Of a DNA stretch of 35,258 bases, positions 8,039-14,264 are shown piece after piece. Under the pieces are notes generated by a model. It saw nothing but the letters and a program-made list of their open reading frames with translations. It was not told the origin of the DNA and made no database searches. Position 1 is the first letter of the stretch. Each line of letters starts with the position of its first letter. Source of the DNA: Gallionella sp. (GTDB lineage Bacteria > Pseudomonadota > Gammaproteobacteria > Burkholderiales > Gallionellaceae); contig JAQTWT010000016.1 of NCBI GenBank assembly GCA_028689145.1, positions 1 through 35,258 of the forward strand, written 5' to 3'. A program made the translations under genes and the position numbers.

Positions 8039-8052
8039 ACCGGTTAACCGGT
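8039..8052. promoter_or_regulatory. Perfect 14-bp palindrome upstream of cyc2
   Basis: ACCGGTTAACCGGT is fully self-complementary. It begins 15 bp after the yajQ stop and ends 78 bp before the cyc2 -35 box. The symmetry is what a dimeric regulator binds, but the distance is long and no T-tract is present, so its role is open. Confidence 0.35.
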
Positions 8053-8130
8053 GTCTGAAACCCGTGCAATCAATGGCCCTGTCGCAGGTAATGGCATGTT
8101 GCAAAAAAACCACAATTCAGCAGTAAACTT

Positions 8131-8160
8131 TTGACAGCTCACCATGGCAGCTTTTATAGT
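8131..8160 (+). promoter_or_regulatory. Strong sigma-70 promoter of the cyc2 gene
   Basis: The perfect -35 box TTGACA (8131-8136) and the -10 box TATAGT (8155-8160) are 18 bp apart. Transcription would start near 8167 and give a leader of about 87 nt that ends in AAAGAGGAAA just before the start codon. This is the closest match to consensus I found in the window, along with the rRNA promoter. Confidence 0.75.
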
Positions 8161-8253
8161 CCGTCACTGTGATAGCAGGGGGGTTCGCAATCACTTTGGA
8201 GTTTTAGGAGTTTTATAATAAATTAACTTTTCTTTTTAAAGAGGAAATACACA

Positions 8254-9513
8254 ATGAAGAAAATCGTTCTCTCTCTGGCAGGCGTGTTGGCAGCAACCGC
8301 ATTTGCACCAGAAGCGTCGGCTATTCCGTCGTTTGCCCGTCAAACCGGCATGGCTTGTAACGCTTGCCACCAACAACACTACCCAATCCTGAATGGTTTC
8401 GGTCAAGCCTTTAAGGCTGGCGGTTACACCATGATGGGCGCGCAAGAAAAAGTAGAAGGCGAGCATCTGTCTATTCCTGGTACCTTGAACGCATCCATGC
8501 TGTTGAAGGCTCGTTATGTAAATGACGACACTGCTGGTGCAGCAGCCGGTACCGGCGTGTCCACGACCGGCAACGGCCAGTGGCAGATTCCTGACGAATT
8601 CAGCCTGTTCTTCGGCGGCCGCGTCGCAGAAAACATCGGCTTCATGTTTGAAGGCAACACTACAGGTGCGATGCTGGTTGCTGGTTTCAAGATGCCAATC
8701 GTATTCGACTTGGGTGCAGCCAAACTGCTGGCAATTCCTTACCTGACCGATGCGTTGGGCGCTTCCTACGGCTTCGAGCAAGCCAGCACCGGCGCAGTGC
8801 GCGGCGTGCGTTGGGCTGAACACCGCTCCGACATCTCCGCTCAACAGTACGTTGGTACCAGTGGCGCAGCGACCGGTCTGGCATTCGTGGCACTGAATGA
8901 CATTGGTTACATCAACTTCAGCAAGTGGACACCGGCACCTCATCTGGCTAACCCAGGTGCTGGCGGCAGCACCAACAACCTGAAATCCAACTACCTGCGT
9001 ATCGCCGCGACCCCAACCGTGGGCGACTGGAATATGCACATCGGCGCTCAAATCTGGAGTGGCGGTGACGCAGCAATCGCTTTGACCCGCGCTAATGCCC
9101 TGGACTTCCAGGCGCACGGCCAAGTTGGCGGCAAGGATCTGGGTGTATATGCAACTTGGGCTGATGTTGGCGCAAGCAACACAACCCTTGCGGGTAGCTG
9201 GGGTGCTGTGGCAAATCGTAGCGCTTGGACCATCGGTGCCGACTACAGCGTGATTCCTCACGTTCTGCATCTCGGCGCAGCATACCGCAATGGTGACGAT
9301 GGAACAGTCTTGACTGCCGCTAATATCGCTGCCGGCCGTGGCAACAACGACAATTCCGTGACTCTGATGGCTGTTTACGATCTGACTCAAAACGTTGCTC
9401 TGCACCTAAACCACTCGGAGCGTAGCGGCAATCGTTACAACCCGGCTGCTGTAGGCGGTGCTGGTCGTACCGGCAAGCAAGAAACAACGTTCCTGTTGGA
9501 AGCTGCATGGTAA
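8254..9513 (+). CDS. cyc2: Cyc2-like fused monoheme cytochrome c / outer-membrane porin (probable Fe(II) oxidase)
   Basis: The precursor has 419 residues. A Sec signal peptide (MKKIVLSLAG...) ends at PEASA, with cleavage predicted after A23. The mature N-terminus IPSFARQTGMACNACH carries one c-type heme site, C35-N-A-C38-H39. It is followed by HYPILNGFGQAFKAGGYTM, the pattern I associate with neutrophilic Cyc2 proteins (PxLNxFGxxFKxxGY). The remaining ~350 residues show alternating strands rich in Gly, Asn and aromatics, as in a beta-barrel, and the chain ends in Trp, the usual outer-membrane assembly signal. Cyc2 takes electrons from Fe(II) at the cell surface. The gene stands alone with a strong promoter and terminator. 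A related single-heme porin of other function cannot be fully excluded. Confidence 0.82.
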   Translation: MKKIVLSLAGVLAATAFAPEASAIPSFARQTGMACNACHQQHYPILNGFGQAFKAGGYTMMGAQEKVEGEHLSIPGTLNASMLLKARYVNDDTAGAAAGTGVSTTGNGQWQIPDEFSLFFGGRVAENIGFMFEGNTTGAMLVAGFKMPIVFDLGAAKLLAIPYLTDALGASYGFEQASTGAVRGVRWAEHRSDISAQQYVGTSGAATGLAFVALNDIGYINFSKWTPAPHLANPGAGGSTNNLKSNYLRIAATPTVGDWNMHIGAQIWSGGDAAIALTRANALDFQAHGQVGGKDLGVYATWADVGASNTTLAGSWGAVANRSAWTIGADYSVIPHVLHLGAAYRNGDDGTVLTAANIAAGRGNNDNSVTLMAVYDLTQNVALHLNHSERSGNRYNPAAVGGAGRTGKQETTFLLEAAW

Positions 9514-9523
9514 GTTAGCCAAT

Positions 9524-9555
9524 GTAGGATGGGTGGAGCGCAAGCGCTACCCGTC
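9524..9555. repeat. GTAG-headed REP-like hairpin after cyc2
   Basis: The unit runs from GTAGGATGGGTGGAGCG to CGCTACCCGTC with a CAAG turn, giving an imperfect stem-loop. It sits 10 bp after the cyc2 stop and ahead of the terminator. Repeats starting GTAGGATGGGT are common extragenic palindromes in proteobacteria. Confidence 0.65.
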
Positions 9556-9578
9556 ACACAAAAGCTGATGTAATACAA

Positions 9579-9609
9579 ACAGGGGAGACTTCGGTCTCCC
9601 CTGTTTTTT
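9579..9609 (+). terminator. Rho-independent terminator of cyc2
   Basis: The perfect 11-bp stem ACAGGGGAGAC / GTCTCCCCTGT (9579-9589 with 9594-9604) closes a very stable TTCG tetraloop and runs straight into TTTTTT. Confidence 0.95.
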
Positions 9610-9669
9610 GTGTTGGTGAACAGCAAAAGTTTGCTACACTGCGCTCATTGGACACTGGAGGTGCGGAAC

Positions 9670-9914
9670 ATGAGTGCCGTTTCATTCGATACATTGAAAT
9701 TTGTCAAGACACTGGAAGCCAGCGGTATAGATGAAAAGCAGGCGGAAGCAATCGCTTCCGCCTATCGTGATGCGTCAGTAGATAGGGATCTGTGACGAAA
9801 ATTGATTTGCAGCTGGAGTTGTCGCCAATCAAATCGGAGTTGTACCTGATGAAGTGGATGATGGGACTTATTCTTGGCGGGGTGATGGCGTTGGTGTTGA
9901 AGTCGTTTTTCTGA
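9670..9914 (+). pseudogene. Frameshifted small coiled-coil membrane protein (DUF1640/CCDC90-like)
   Basis: The first frame encodes MSAVSFDTLKFVKTLEASG through DASVDRDL and stops at TGA (9793-9795). Joined in another frame without a gap comes TKIDLQLELSPIKSELYLMKW, then a hydrophobic helix MMGLILGGVMALVLKSFF and a stop at 9914. Related proteins read continuously through the junction as ...DLVTK.... Here the bases are GATCTGTGACG where GATCTGGTGACG would restore the frame, so one G seems to be missing. The expected full product is about 81 residues with one C-terminal membrane anchor. The start has a good GGAGG site. It is either a recent pseudogene, a programmed shift or a sequencing error. 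Confidence 0.75.
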
Positions 9915-9977
9915 TGGCGATCAAGCATGATTTGGGTGAGCTAGAATTGGACACCATCTTGAGGAAAGGAGTTTGTC

Positions 9978-10211
9978 ATGAAATCGTTGTTTATTCGTGC
10001 GGAGTGGGATGACGAGGCTGAGGTTTGGGTTGCGACCAGTGATGATGTACCCGGATTGGTTGCGGAGGCGGACACGGCAGAGGCTTTACTTGCAAAATTG
10101 CGCGTGTTGATCCCCGAGTTGCTGGAAGCTAATGGTTATCCGAATGATGGCGAGGTGCCATTCGAGTTGTTTTCCCGTCGTTTTGATATTGCACACCGTC
10201 AGGTGGCGTGA
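9978..10211 (+). CDS. hicB: HicB-like antitoxin (DUF1902 type)
   Basis: This 77-residue protein begins MKSLFIRAEWDDEAEVWVATSDDVPGL. It is the partial RNase-H-like HicB fold, where D-x-E-A-x-V-W-V-A-x-S-x-D-V-P-G-L is the family signature. The following helix has AEALLAKL. No C-terminal DNA-binding domain is present, so autoregulation would need the complex or another factor. A strong AAAGGAG (9965-9971) precedes the ATG. Its stop codon overlaps the toxin's start by one base (TGATG), which indicates translational coupling. The antitoxin-first order is opposite to the classical hicAB arrangement. Confidence 0.85.
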   Translation: MKSLFIRAEWDDEAEVWVATSDDVPGLVAEADTAEALLAKLRVLIPELLEANGYPNDGEVPFELFSRRFDIAHRQVA

Positions 10212-10405
10212 TGGCCGATTTCACGGCACAGTTGAAAGCGATTCTGCGACAAGCGAGTTGTAGTTTTGAGAGGCAAGGCAAGGGCGATCATGAAATTTGG
10301 TTTAGCCCGATTACGGAGGTTCGCTTTCCGGTAGATAGCAAAATAAAATCCAGACACACCGCTAATGCGGTGCTTAAACAGGCAGGTCTGCCGAAACAGT
10401 TCTGA
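10211..10405 (+). CDS. hicA: HicA-like mRNA interferase toxin
   Basis: The product of 64 residues is a double-stranded RNA-binding-like fold. The catalytic histidine is H27 in GKGDHEIW, the counterpart of the family's GKGSHxxW, and the usual basic RHTANAVLKQAGL helix ends the protein. HicA cleaves mRNA when not bound by HicB. An in-frame GTG one codon upstream could also start it, but the ATG at 10211 overlaps the hicB stop and is preferred. All expected residues seem intact. Four bases after its stop lies the diverged mobile element copy D. Confidence 0.88.
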   Translation: MADFTAQLKAILRQASCSFERQGKGDHEIWFSPITEVRFPVDSKIKSRHTANAVLKQAGLPKQF

Positions 10406-10409
10406 ATAA

Positions 10410-10550
10410 CCTAGAAACCGCAGTTGAAGGGTTTGTAGGGGCGAATTCATTCGCCCAAACAGCGGGTTATGTGCGAATAAATTCGCACCTACAAGACTAG
10501 CTTAACACATTGGTGCGGAATGATATTTTTAGTCAACTGCGGTTTCTAGG
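10410..10550. mobile_element. MITE-like element, diverged copy D
   Basis: The 141-bp element has perfect 18-bp terminal inverted repeats, CCTAGAAACCGCAGTTGA and its complement. The flanks are ATAA on both sides (10406-10409, 10551-10554). The interior again has paired GTAG hairpins: GTAGGGGCGAATTCATTCG on one side and the complement of GTAGGTGCGAATTTATTCG on the other. The rest of the interior differs from copies A-C, so this is a sister subfamily with the same ends. Confidence 0.75.
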
Positions 10551-10572
10551 ATAAATTACTGTTTTTTTAGGG

Positions 10573-11187
10573 TCAATCCTGTTCCGGTAAATTCATCCGC
10601 TCCAACACCTGCCAGGCCAGGCTGCGGCAAATGTTATTCAGCACCGTTGGTAAATTGGGCGGAACTTGGTCTTCCAGCAGCAGTTTGCTGGCGCTTACTG
10701 CGTACACCGGGTCGAGCAGGCGAGGGCGGTAATCCTGCATCAGCTCATCCAGCGTGCGCTCCGCGGCTACTTGTTGCCACGGATTGGTCGGCCACTGGGA
10801 GGGAATGCCGTAGGCTTCGGGGAAGGCATCGAGGTCGTTTCGCACGGTACGGATATCTTCGTGGGATTCGCGGAAGGGTAGCAGAACCAGCCCCGACATT
10901 TGGTAAAAGCGCCGGTCCATTTCCGGGCGGTTGCCGCCGCCGTCAATGACGGCCAGCCAATTCGGCTTGGCTTCCAGTTTTGCGACGATTTCCTGCAGTT
11001 TGTCCGGCGATCTGCCGTCGAGCGGGGTATAGCGCCGGATTCCGCGCGAGAGTGGTTGGCGTTCGAGATCGGTGAGCACGGCAATCGAACGTTTGCCGAG
11101 TAGTCCGAAGCCGTGGCACAACATGTGGGTGATGCTGGTCTTGCCGGTGCCGCCCTTGTTGCCGATCACGCAAACGATTCTGTCCAT
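10573..11187 (-). CDS. Orphan ParA/MinD-like P-loop ATPase
   Basis: The 204-residue protein starts MDRIVCVIGNKGGTGKTS, with the deviant Walker A motif KGGTGKT at 11-17 and the signature lysine K11. A Walker-B-like strand LAVIDGGGN follows near residue 80. ParA-type ATPases position plasmids, chromosomes or large protein assemblies by forming ATP-dependent dimers on DNA or membrane. There is no ParB or other partner gene adjacent, and I do not recognise the specific subfamily. The start ATG has a GGAGGATAAC site just upstream. The gene lies between mobile elements D (downstream) and B (upstream), and a structured hairpin repeat precedes it. Function is unassigned. Confidence 0.75.
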   Translation of the reverse strand: MDRIVCVIGNKGGTGKTSITHMLCHGFGLLGKRSIAVLTDLERQPLSRGIRRYTPLDGRSPDKLQEIVAKLEAKPNWLAVIDGGGNRPEMDRRFYQMSGLVLLPFRESHEDIRTVRNDLDAFPEAYGIPSQWPTNPWQQVAAERTLDELMQDYRPRLLDPVYAVSASKLLLEDQVPPNLPTVLNNICRSLAWQVLERMNLPEQD

Positions 11188-11254
11188 GTTATCCTCCGCC
11201 AGTTCGATTTCCTGACCTGGTTTAATCTGGAAAAAGCAATTGTCCTGATGAACT

Positions 11255-11305
11255 AACTAGCCATCTGACTAAGCGCGGTGAAACATGCGCAAAGTCATTG
11301 GTTAA
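11255..11305. repeat. 51-nt structured hairpin repeat, copy 2
   Basis: This copy has the same length and ends as the copy at 5023-5073 (AACTAGCCAT...TGGTTAA) and the same fold. Here the apical stem is GCGC/GCGC with a neighbouring G-T pair. Compared with copy 1, three pairs change on both sides and stay paired. It sits 67 bp upstream of the ParA-like gene (minus strand) and 18 bp before mobile element B. Confidence 0.65.
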
Positions 11306-11323
11306 CGAAAAGCACGAAATAAA

Positions 11324-11463
11324 CCTAGAAAACGCAGATGACGGGTATGTAGGTGCGAATTCATTCGCATGAACAATGCCTTAAGTGCGAATAAATTCGC
11401 ACCTACACAAACCACGTAACGTTTGAATTTTTGAGGCGTTCACCTTCAACTGCGTTTTATAGG
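11324..11463 (-). mobile_element. MITE-like element, copy B (inverted relative to A and C)
   Basis: This 140-bp copy lies in the opposite orientation to copies A and C. The flanks are a perfect 5-bp ATAAA duplication (11319-11323 and 11464-11468). The terminal repeats read CCTAGAAAACGCAG and CTGCGTTTTATAGG. The interior hairpins are those of copy A with only a few changes, indicating recent spread. Confidence 0.85.
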
Positions 11464-11578
11464 ATAAAACAAATCGTATGGAGACCCTTAAATTTTTCGT
11501 GTCATTCGTGGATGAATTGCCGTTTTTAGGTTTTGTTAGCTATTGCTGTTGATTATTTTCTATTTGTTTCGCGGCGCT

Positions 11579-11610
11579 GTAAAGCAAAACGGCGGGGTTG
11601 GTGCCCCGCC
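11579..11610 (-). terminator. Rho-independent terminator of fliW
   Basis: On the minus strand GGCGGGG and CCCCGCC pair around CACCAA, followed by GTTTTGCTTT. It lies 30 bp beyond the fliW stop. The remaining 11469-11578 stretch is AT-rich with no gene or motif I can support. Confidence 0.8.
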
Positions 11611-11639
11611 GCAGTGTTGGTTAAGTGGCAAGGTGCCCT

Positions 11640-12089
11640 TTATTGGATGCCGGTCGCCAGAATTTTTTGCATGCCAATCCGTGACTGGGTATTGATCAAA
11701 ATAGGTGCGGAAATATTTGCGTAGGTGTTGCCGATGATTTTGCTGTGTCCGCTTTGCGGTGCGTCACTTTTAACGGATAAAGCCGTCAGTACCAGAACGT
11801 CACCCGGATCTTTGAGCTGCAGTTCGGCAACTTCGCTTTCGGTTAATTCTAGATTGTAATTAAAGCCAAACAGCGTCGGGTCAGTTAGGGGGAGCGAGAC
11901 ATCTCCGTCGTCAAGCGACTGAAGATGAACCACCATGCCGTTTACCAGATTGCCTTGCTCGTCGATTTCGTGAAAAAGTTTCCAGCGGGTGTTCGTTTCG
12001 AAGCCGGGAATCCCATTCGGGAAAGTGATCACTTGAGCTGGGTCAACGCTCAATTCGCCAAATCGTGTATTTACCTTGATCTCCGCCAT
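11640..12089 (-). CDS. fliW: Flagellar assembly factor FliW
   Basis: The protein of 149 residues starts MAEIKVNTRFGELSVDPAQVITFPNGIPGFE, with the FliW hallmark I-x-F-x-x-GIPGFE. Downstream come strands with LFGFNYNLELTES and VLTALSVK typical of the family. FliW binds flagellin and also the RNA-binding protein CsrA. When flagellin is exported FliW is left free to relieve CsrA repression of flagellin translation. No csrA or flagellar structural gene is near, so it is an isolated copy, though a flagellar system elsewhere is implied. AGAGGAAG is the ribosome binding site. Confidence 0.9.
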   Translation of the reverse strand: MAEIKVNTRFGELSVDPAQVITFPNGIPGFETNTRWKLFHEIDEQGNLVNGMVVHLQSLDDGDVSLPLTDPTLFGFNYNLELTESEVAELQLKDPGDVLVLTALSVKSDAPQSGHSKIIGNTYANISAPILINTQSRIGMQKILATGIQ

Positions 12090-12449
12090 AACTTCCTCTT
12101 CCGGTTATTTAGTGTGCCGATGCGTCGCAGATTCTCCCGCGATCTATCCGGTGTGTAAAGGGTTTTTCACTTGAATGATCGTCTTCGGCTAAAACTTGGG
12201 CCTCTGTTCAGAGGCTAAGCTGTCGGAGGCGCTTATGTTGATGTAGTAGTCACGCTTGGTGCAGATGTAGTAAGCTTATCAGCCTTGTGGGAATGCTCAC
12301 TTTTTGCATCATATAGAGCAATATCGTAGGGGCGAGATTTATCGCGCCCCGATCTATCAGAACGCACTGCAAGGCGCGATGAATCTCGCCCCTACAGAGT
12401 TTTTGATCTTTGAAATGTATTGGAATAATTTACCGATTTCCTAACTTCG
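12090..12449. other. Intergenic region between fliW and a sensor kinase
   Basis: No convincing gene is present in these 360 bp. It holds a short hairpin GCCTCTG-TT-CAGAGGC (12200-12215), two direct copies of GATGTAGTA 24 bp apart (12240-12248 and 12264-12272) and a REP-like inverted pair (12326-12395, listed separately). The divergent fliW and kinase promoters must lie here, but I cannot place either with confidence. Confidence 0.6.
12326..12395. repeat. GTAG-headed REP-like inverted pair
   Basis: GTAGGGGCGAGATTTATCGC (from 12326) and its near-complement ending CTCGCCCCTAC (12395) face each other over a 24-nt spacer. Each arm can also fold on itself. The same design is found inside the MITE-like elements. 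Confidence 0.75.
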
Positions 12450-13574
12450 ATGCCAAACAGTTCTTCCAATCCTCCCACCAGTCCGTCGCCGGATAAGCTG
12501 CAGGGATTTATCGCCAGCTTGCCCGGGATGGCCTGTCAAATAGAGTTGCAAAAAGACGGGACTTTTGCTTTTCCCTATGTCAGCGAAGGGTGCTCGACGC
12601 TGTTTGGTTTTTCCGCGCACGACCTGCAGGCGGATTCGGCCTGCTTGGTGAATCTCATTCATCCCGAAGATGTCCAATCGCTGCTTGCCACCCTGAAAAC
12701 GTCGGCGCAAACCCTGTGTTTTTGGAACTGGGAAGGGCGCATTATTCTGCCCGACGGTGAAACCAAATGGATCAGTCTCGGCGCTACGCCGCAGGCAACA
12801 CCGGGCGGCTTGCCGCGCTGGGAAGGCATCATTCTCAATACCACGCAAAGCAAGCTGGGCGAGCTTGAGGTTAAACGGGTGCAGCAGCAGTTATTGGAGC
12901 TTTCCTCGCATATTCAGGATGCCAAAGAGCAGGAGCGTTTGCGCATTGCGCGCGAGGTGCACGACGAAATCGGCAGTTTGCTCACCGCGATTAAAATGGA
13001 TCTGTCGTGGATGGTGCAGCGCCTGCCCGCGGACAATCAGGCGCTCGCCAATAAGGTAAAAACCATCGAAGAGCTGGTGAACCGGGCGATAACGTCGGCG
13101 AGCAATCTCGCGCACAGTTTGCGGCCGGGGTTTCTCGATTGCTTCGGCATCATCGCGGCGATCGAGATCGAGGCGCAGGAATTCAGCAAGCGCAGCGGTA
13201 TTTCCTGTACCGTCATCAAGTCGCAGGAAAGCATCGAGTTGCCGGAAGTGCATTCCATTACGCTGTTCCGAATTTGTCAGGAAACGCTGAACAACATTTT
13301 GAAGCATGCCCACGCCAAGCATGTGCAGATCGAAATCGTCAAAGGAACAGACCATCTGGAGATGATTATCTCGGATGATGGTGTGGGATTCAGCGAGGCG
13401 GCGCGCAACAAGCCGCGTTCGTTCGGTTTACGCGGCGTGCATGAGCGTGTCGCGCATCTTGGCGGAACAGTTAAGATAGCCAGTACGCTGGGGCGCGGGA
13501 CGCAAATTGCCATTTTCGTCCCGCTCATGGAAGAAACTCCGCAGCAGGCACTTTTTGGTGACACGTCAATATGA
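12450..13574 (+). CDS. PAS-domain sensor histidine kinase, NarX/DegS type (HisKA_3)
   Basis: The 374-residue protein has no membrane segment or signal peptide and is likely cytoplasmic. A PAS domain with FGFSAHDL and a PAC-like segment (WEGIILNTTQSK) occupies about residues 20-135. A coiled coil leads to the HisKA_3 dimerisation helix with phosphorylated H171 in IAREVHDEIG. The ATPase domain has the N box QETLNNILKHA, then DDGVGF and FGLRGVHER. The ATG lacks a clear ribosome binding site. It overlaps the next gene, a NarL-type regulator, by 4 bp (ATGA), so the two form a two-component pair. The PAS ligand is unknown. Confidence 0.92.
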   Translation: MPNSSSNPPTSPSPDKLQGFIASLPGMACQIELQKDGTFAFPYVSEGCSTLFGFSAHDLQADSACLVNLIHPEDVQSLLATLKTSAQTLCFWNWEGRIILPDGETKWISLGATPQATPGGLPRWEGIILNTTQSKLGELEVKRVQQQLLELSSHIQDAKEQERLRIAREVHDEIGSLLTAIKMDLSWMVQRLPADNQALANKVKTIEELVNRAITSASNLAHSLRPGFLDCFGIIAAIEIEAQEFSKRSGISCTVIKSQESIELPEVHSITLFRICQETLNNILKHAHAKHVQIEIVKGTDHLEMIISDDGVGFSEAARNKPRSFGLRGVHERVAHLGGTVKIASTLGRGTQIAIFVPLMEETPQQALFGDTSI

Positions 13575-14212
13575 TCAATATTCTGGTGGTGGATGATCAC
13601 GCGCTGATCCGCAAGGGTTTGAAGATGCTGCTCGAAGAGGGGCCGGATTTTCATATCGCCGGCGAGGCGGAAACCGGTCTGCAAGCCATTAATATGGTGC
13701 GTGAACAGCACTACGATCTGGTGTTGCTGGATATATCGCTGTCGGACAAGCACGGCATCGATGTGCTCAAACAGCTCAAATCCGAGCAGCCGGATATCAA
13801 GATTATTGTGCTGAGCATGTATCCGGAAGAGCAATACGGTGTGCGGGCATTAAAAGCAGGTGCGATGGGGTACATCAACAAGCAGAGCGCGCCGGAAAAA
13901 CTGGTCGGCGCGATTCAGCAGGTGATCGGCGGCAAAAAATATATCAGTGCGCCGCTGGCCGAACAATTGTTGAGCAATCTGATCGGCGAGTCGCAAGAAA
14001 TGATGCACCAGAACCTGTCCAATCGCGAATATCAGACGCTCTGCCTGATGGCCTCGGGCAAATCGCTGACCGAAATATCCGAAATTATGGTGCTGAGCCC
14101 CAAGACGGTGAGCGTTTACCGTGCCCGTATGCTGGAGAAAATGGGCTTCAAAAATAATGCCGAGGCGGTTCATTACGCCATCGCGCATGATCTGGTCGAT
14201 ACCAAAAAATGA
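13571..14212 (+). CDS. NarL/FixJ-family response regulator (LuxR-type DNA-binding)
   Basis: The protein has 213 residues. The receiver domain has D8/D9, phosphoacceptor D54 in LVLLDISLSD and K104 in YINKQSAPEK. The C-terminal LuxR-type helix-turn-helix runs from LSNREYQTLCLMASGKSLTEI through LSPKTVSVYRARMLEKMGF. It is co-translated with the kinase upstream through the ATGA overlap and is its evident partner. Targets are unknown; the diguanylate cyclase 52 bp downstream may belong to the same unit or be one of its targets. Confidence 0.93.
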   Translation: MINILVVDDHALIRKGLKMLLEEGPDFHIAGEAETGLQAINMVREQHYDLVLLDISLSDKHGIDVLKQLKSEQPDIKIIVLSMYPEEQYGVRALKAGAMGYINKQSAPEKLVGAIQQVIGGKKYISAPLAEQLLSNLIGESQEMMHQNLSNREYQTLCLMASGKSLTEISEIMVLSPKTVSVYRARMLEKMGFKNNAEAVHYAIAHDLVDTKK

Positions 14213-14264
14213 AACATGAGAACACTTGGAGAGTGTTTAATATACGCAAGAAGAGAGTTGAGCC

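Noticed and set aside
8236..9405. 389-residue open frame on the minus strand opposite cyc2
   Set aside because: It is a shadow of cyc2's codon use: rich in Cys and His, with no recognisable domain, no ribosome binding site, and crossing the cyc2 promoter-proximal region.
12200..12215. Small hairpin as a terminator
   Set aside because: The stem has a 2-nt centre and no T-tract, and it is not behind a gene end on the plus strand; kept only as part of the intergenic description.
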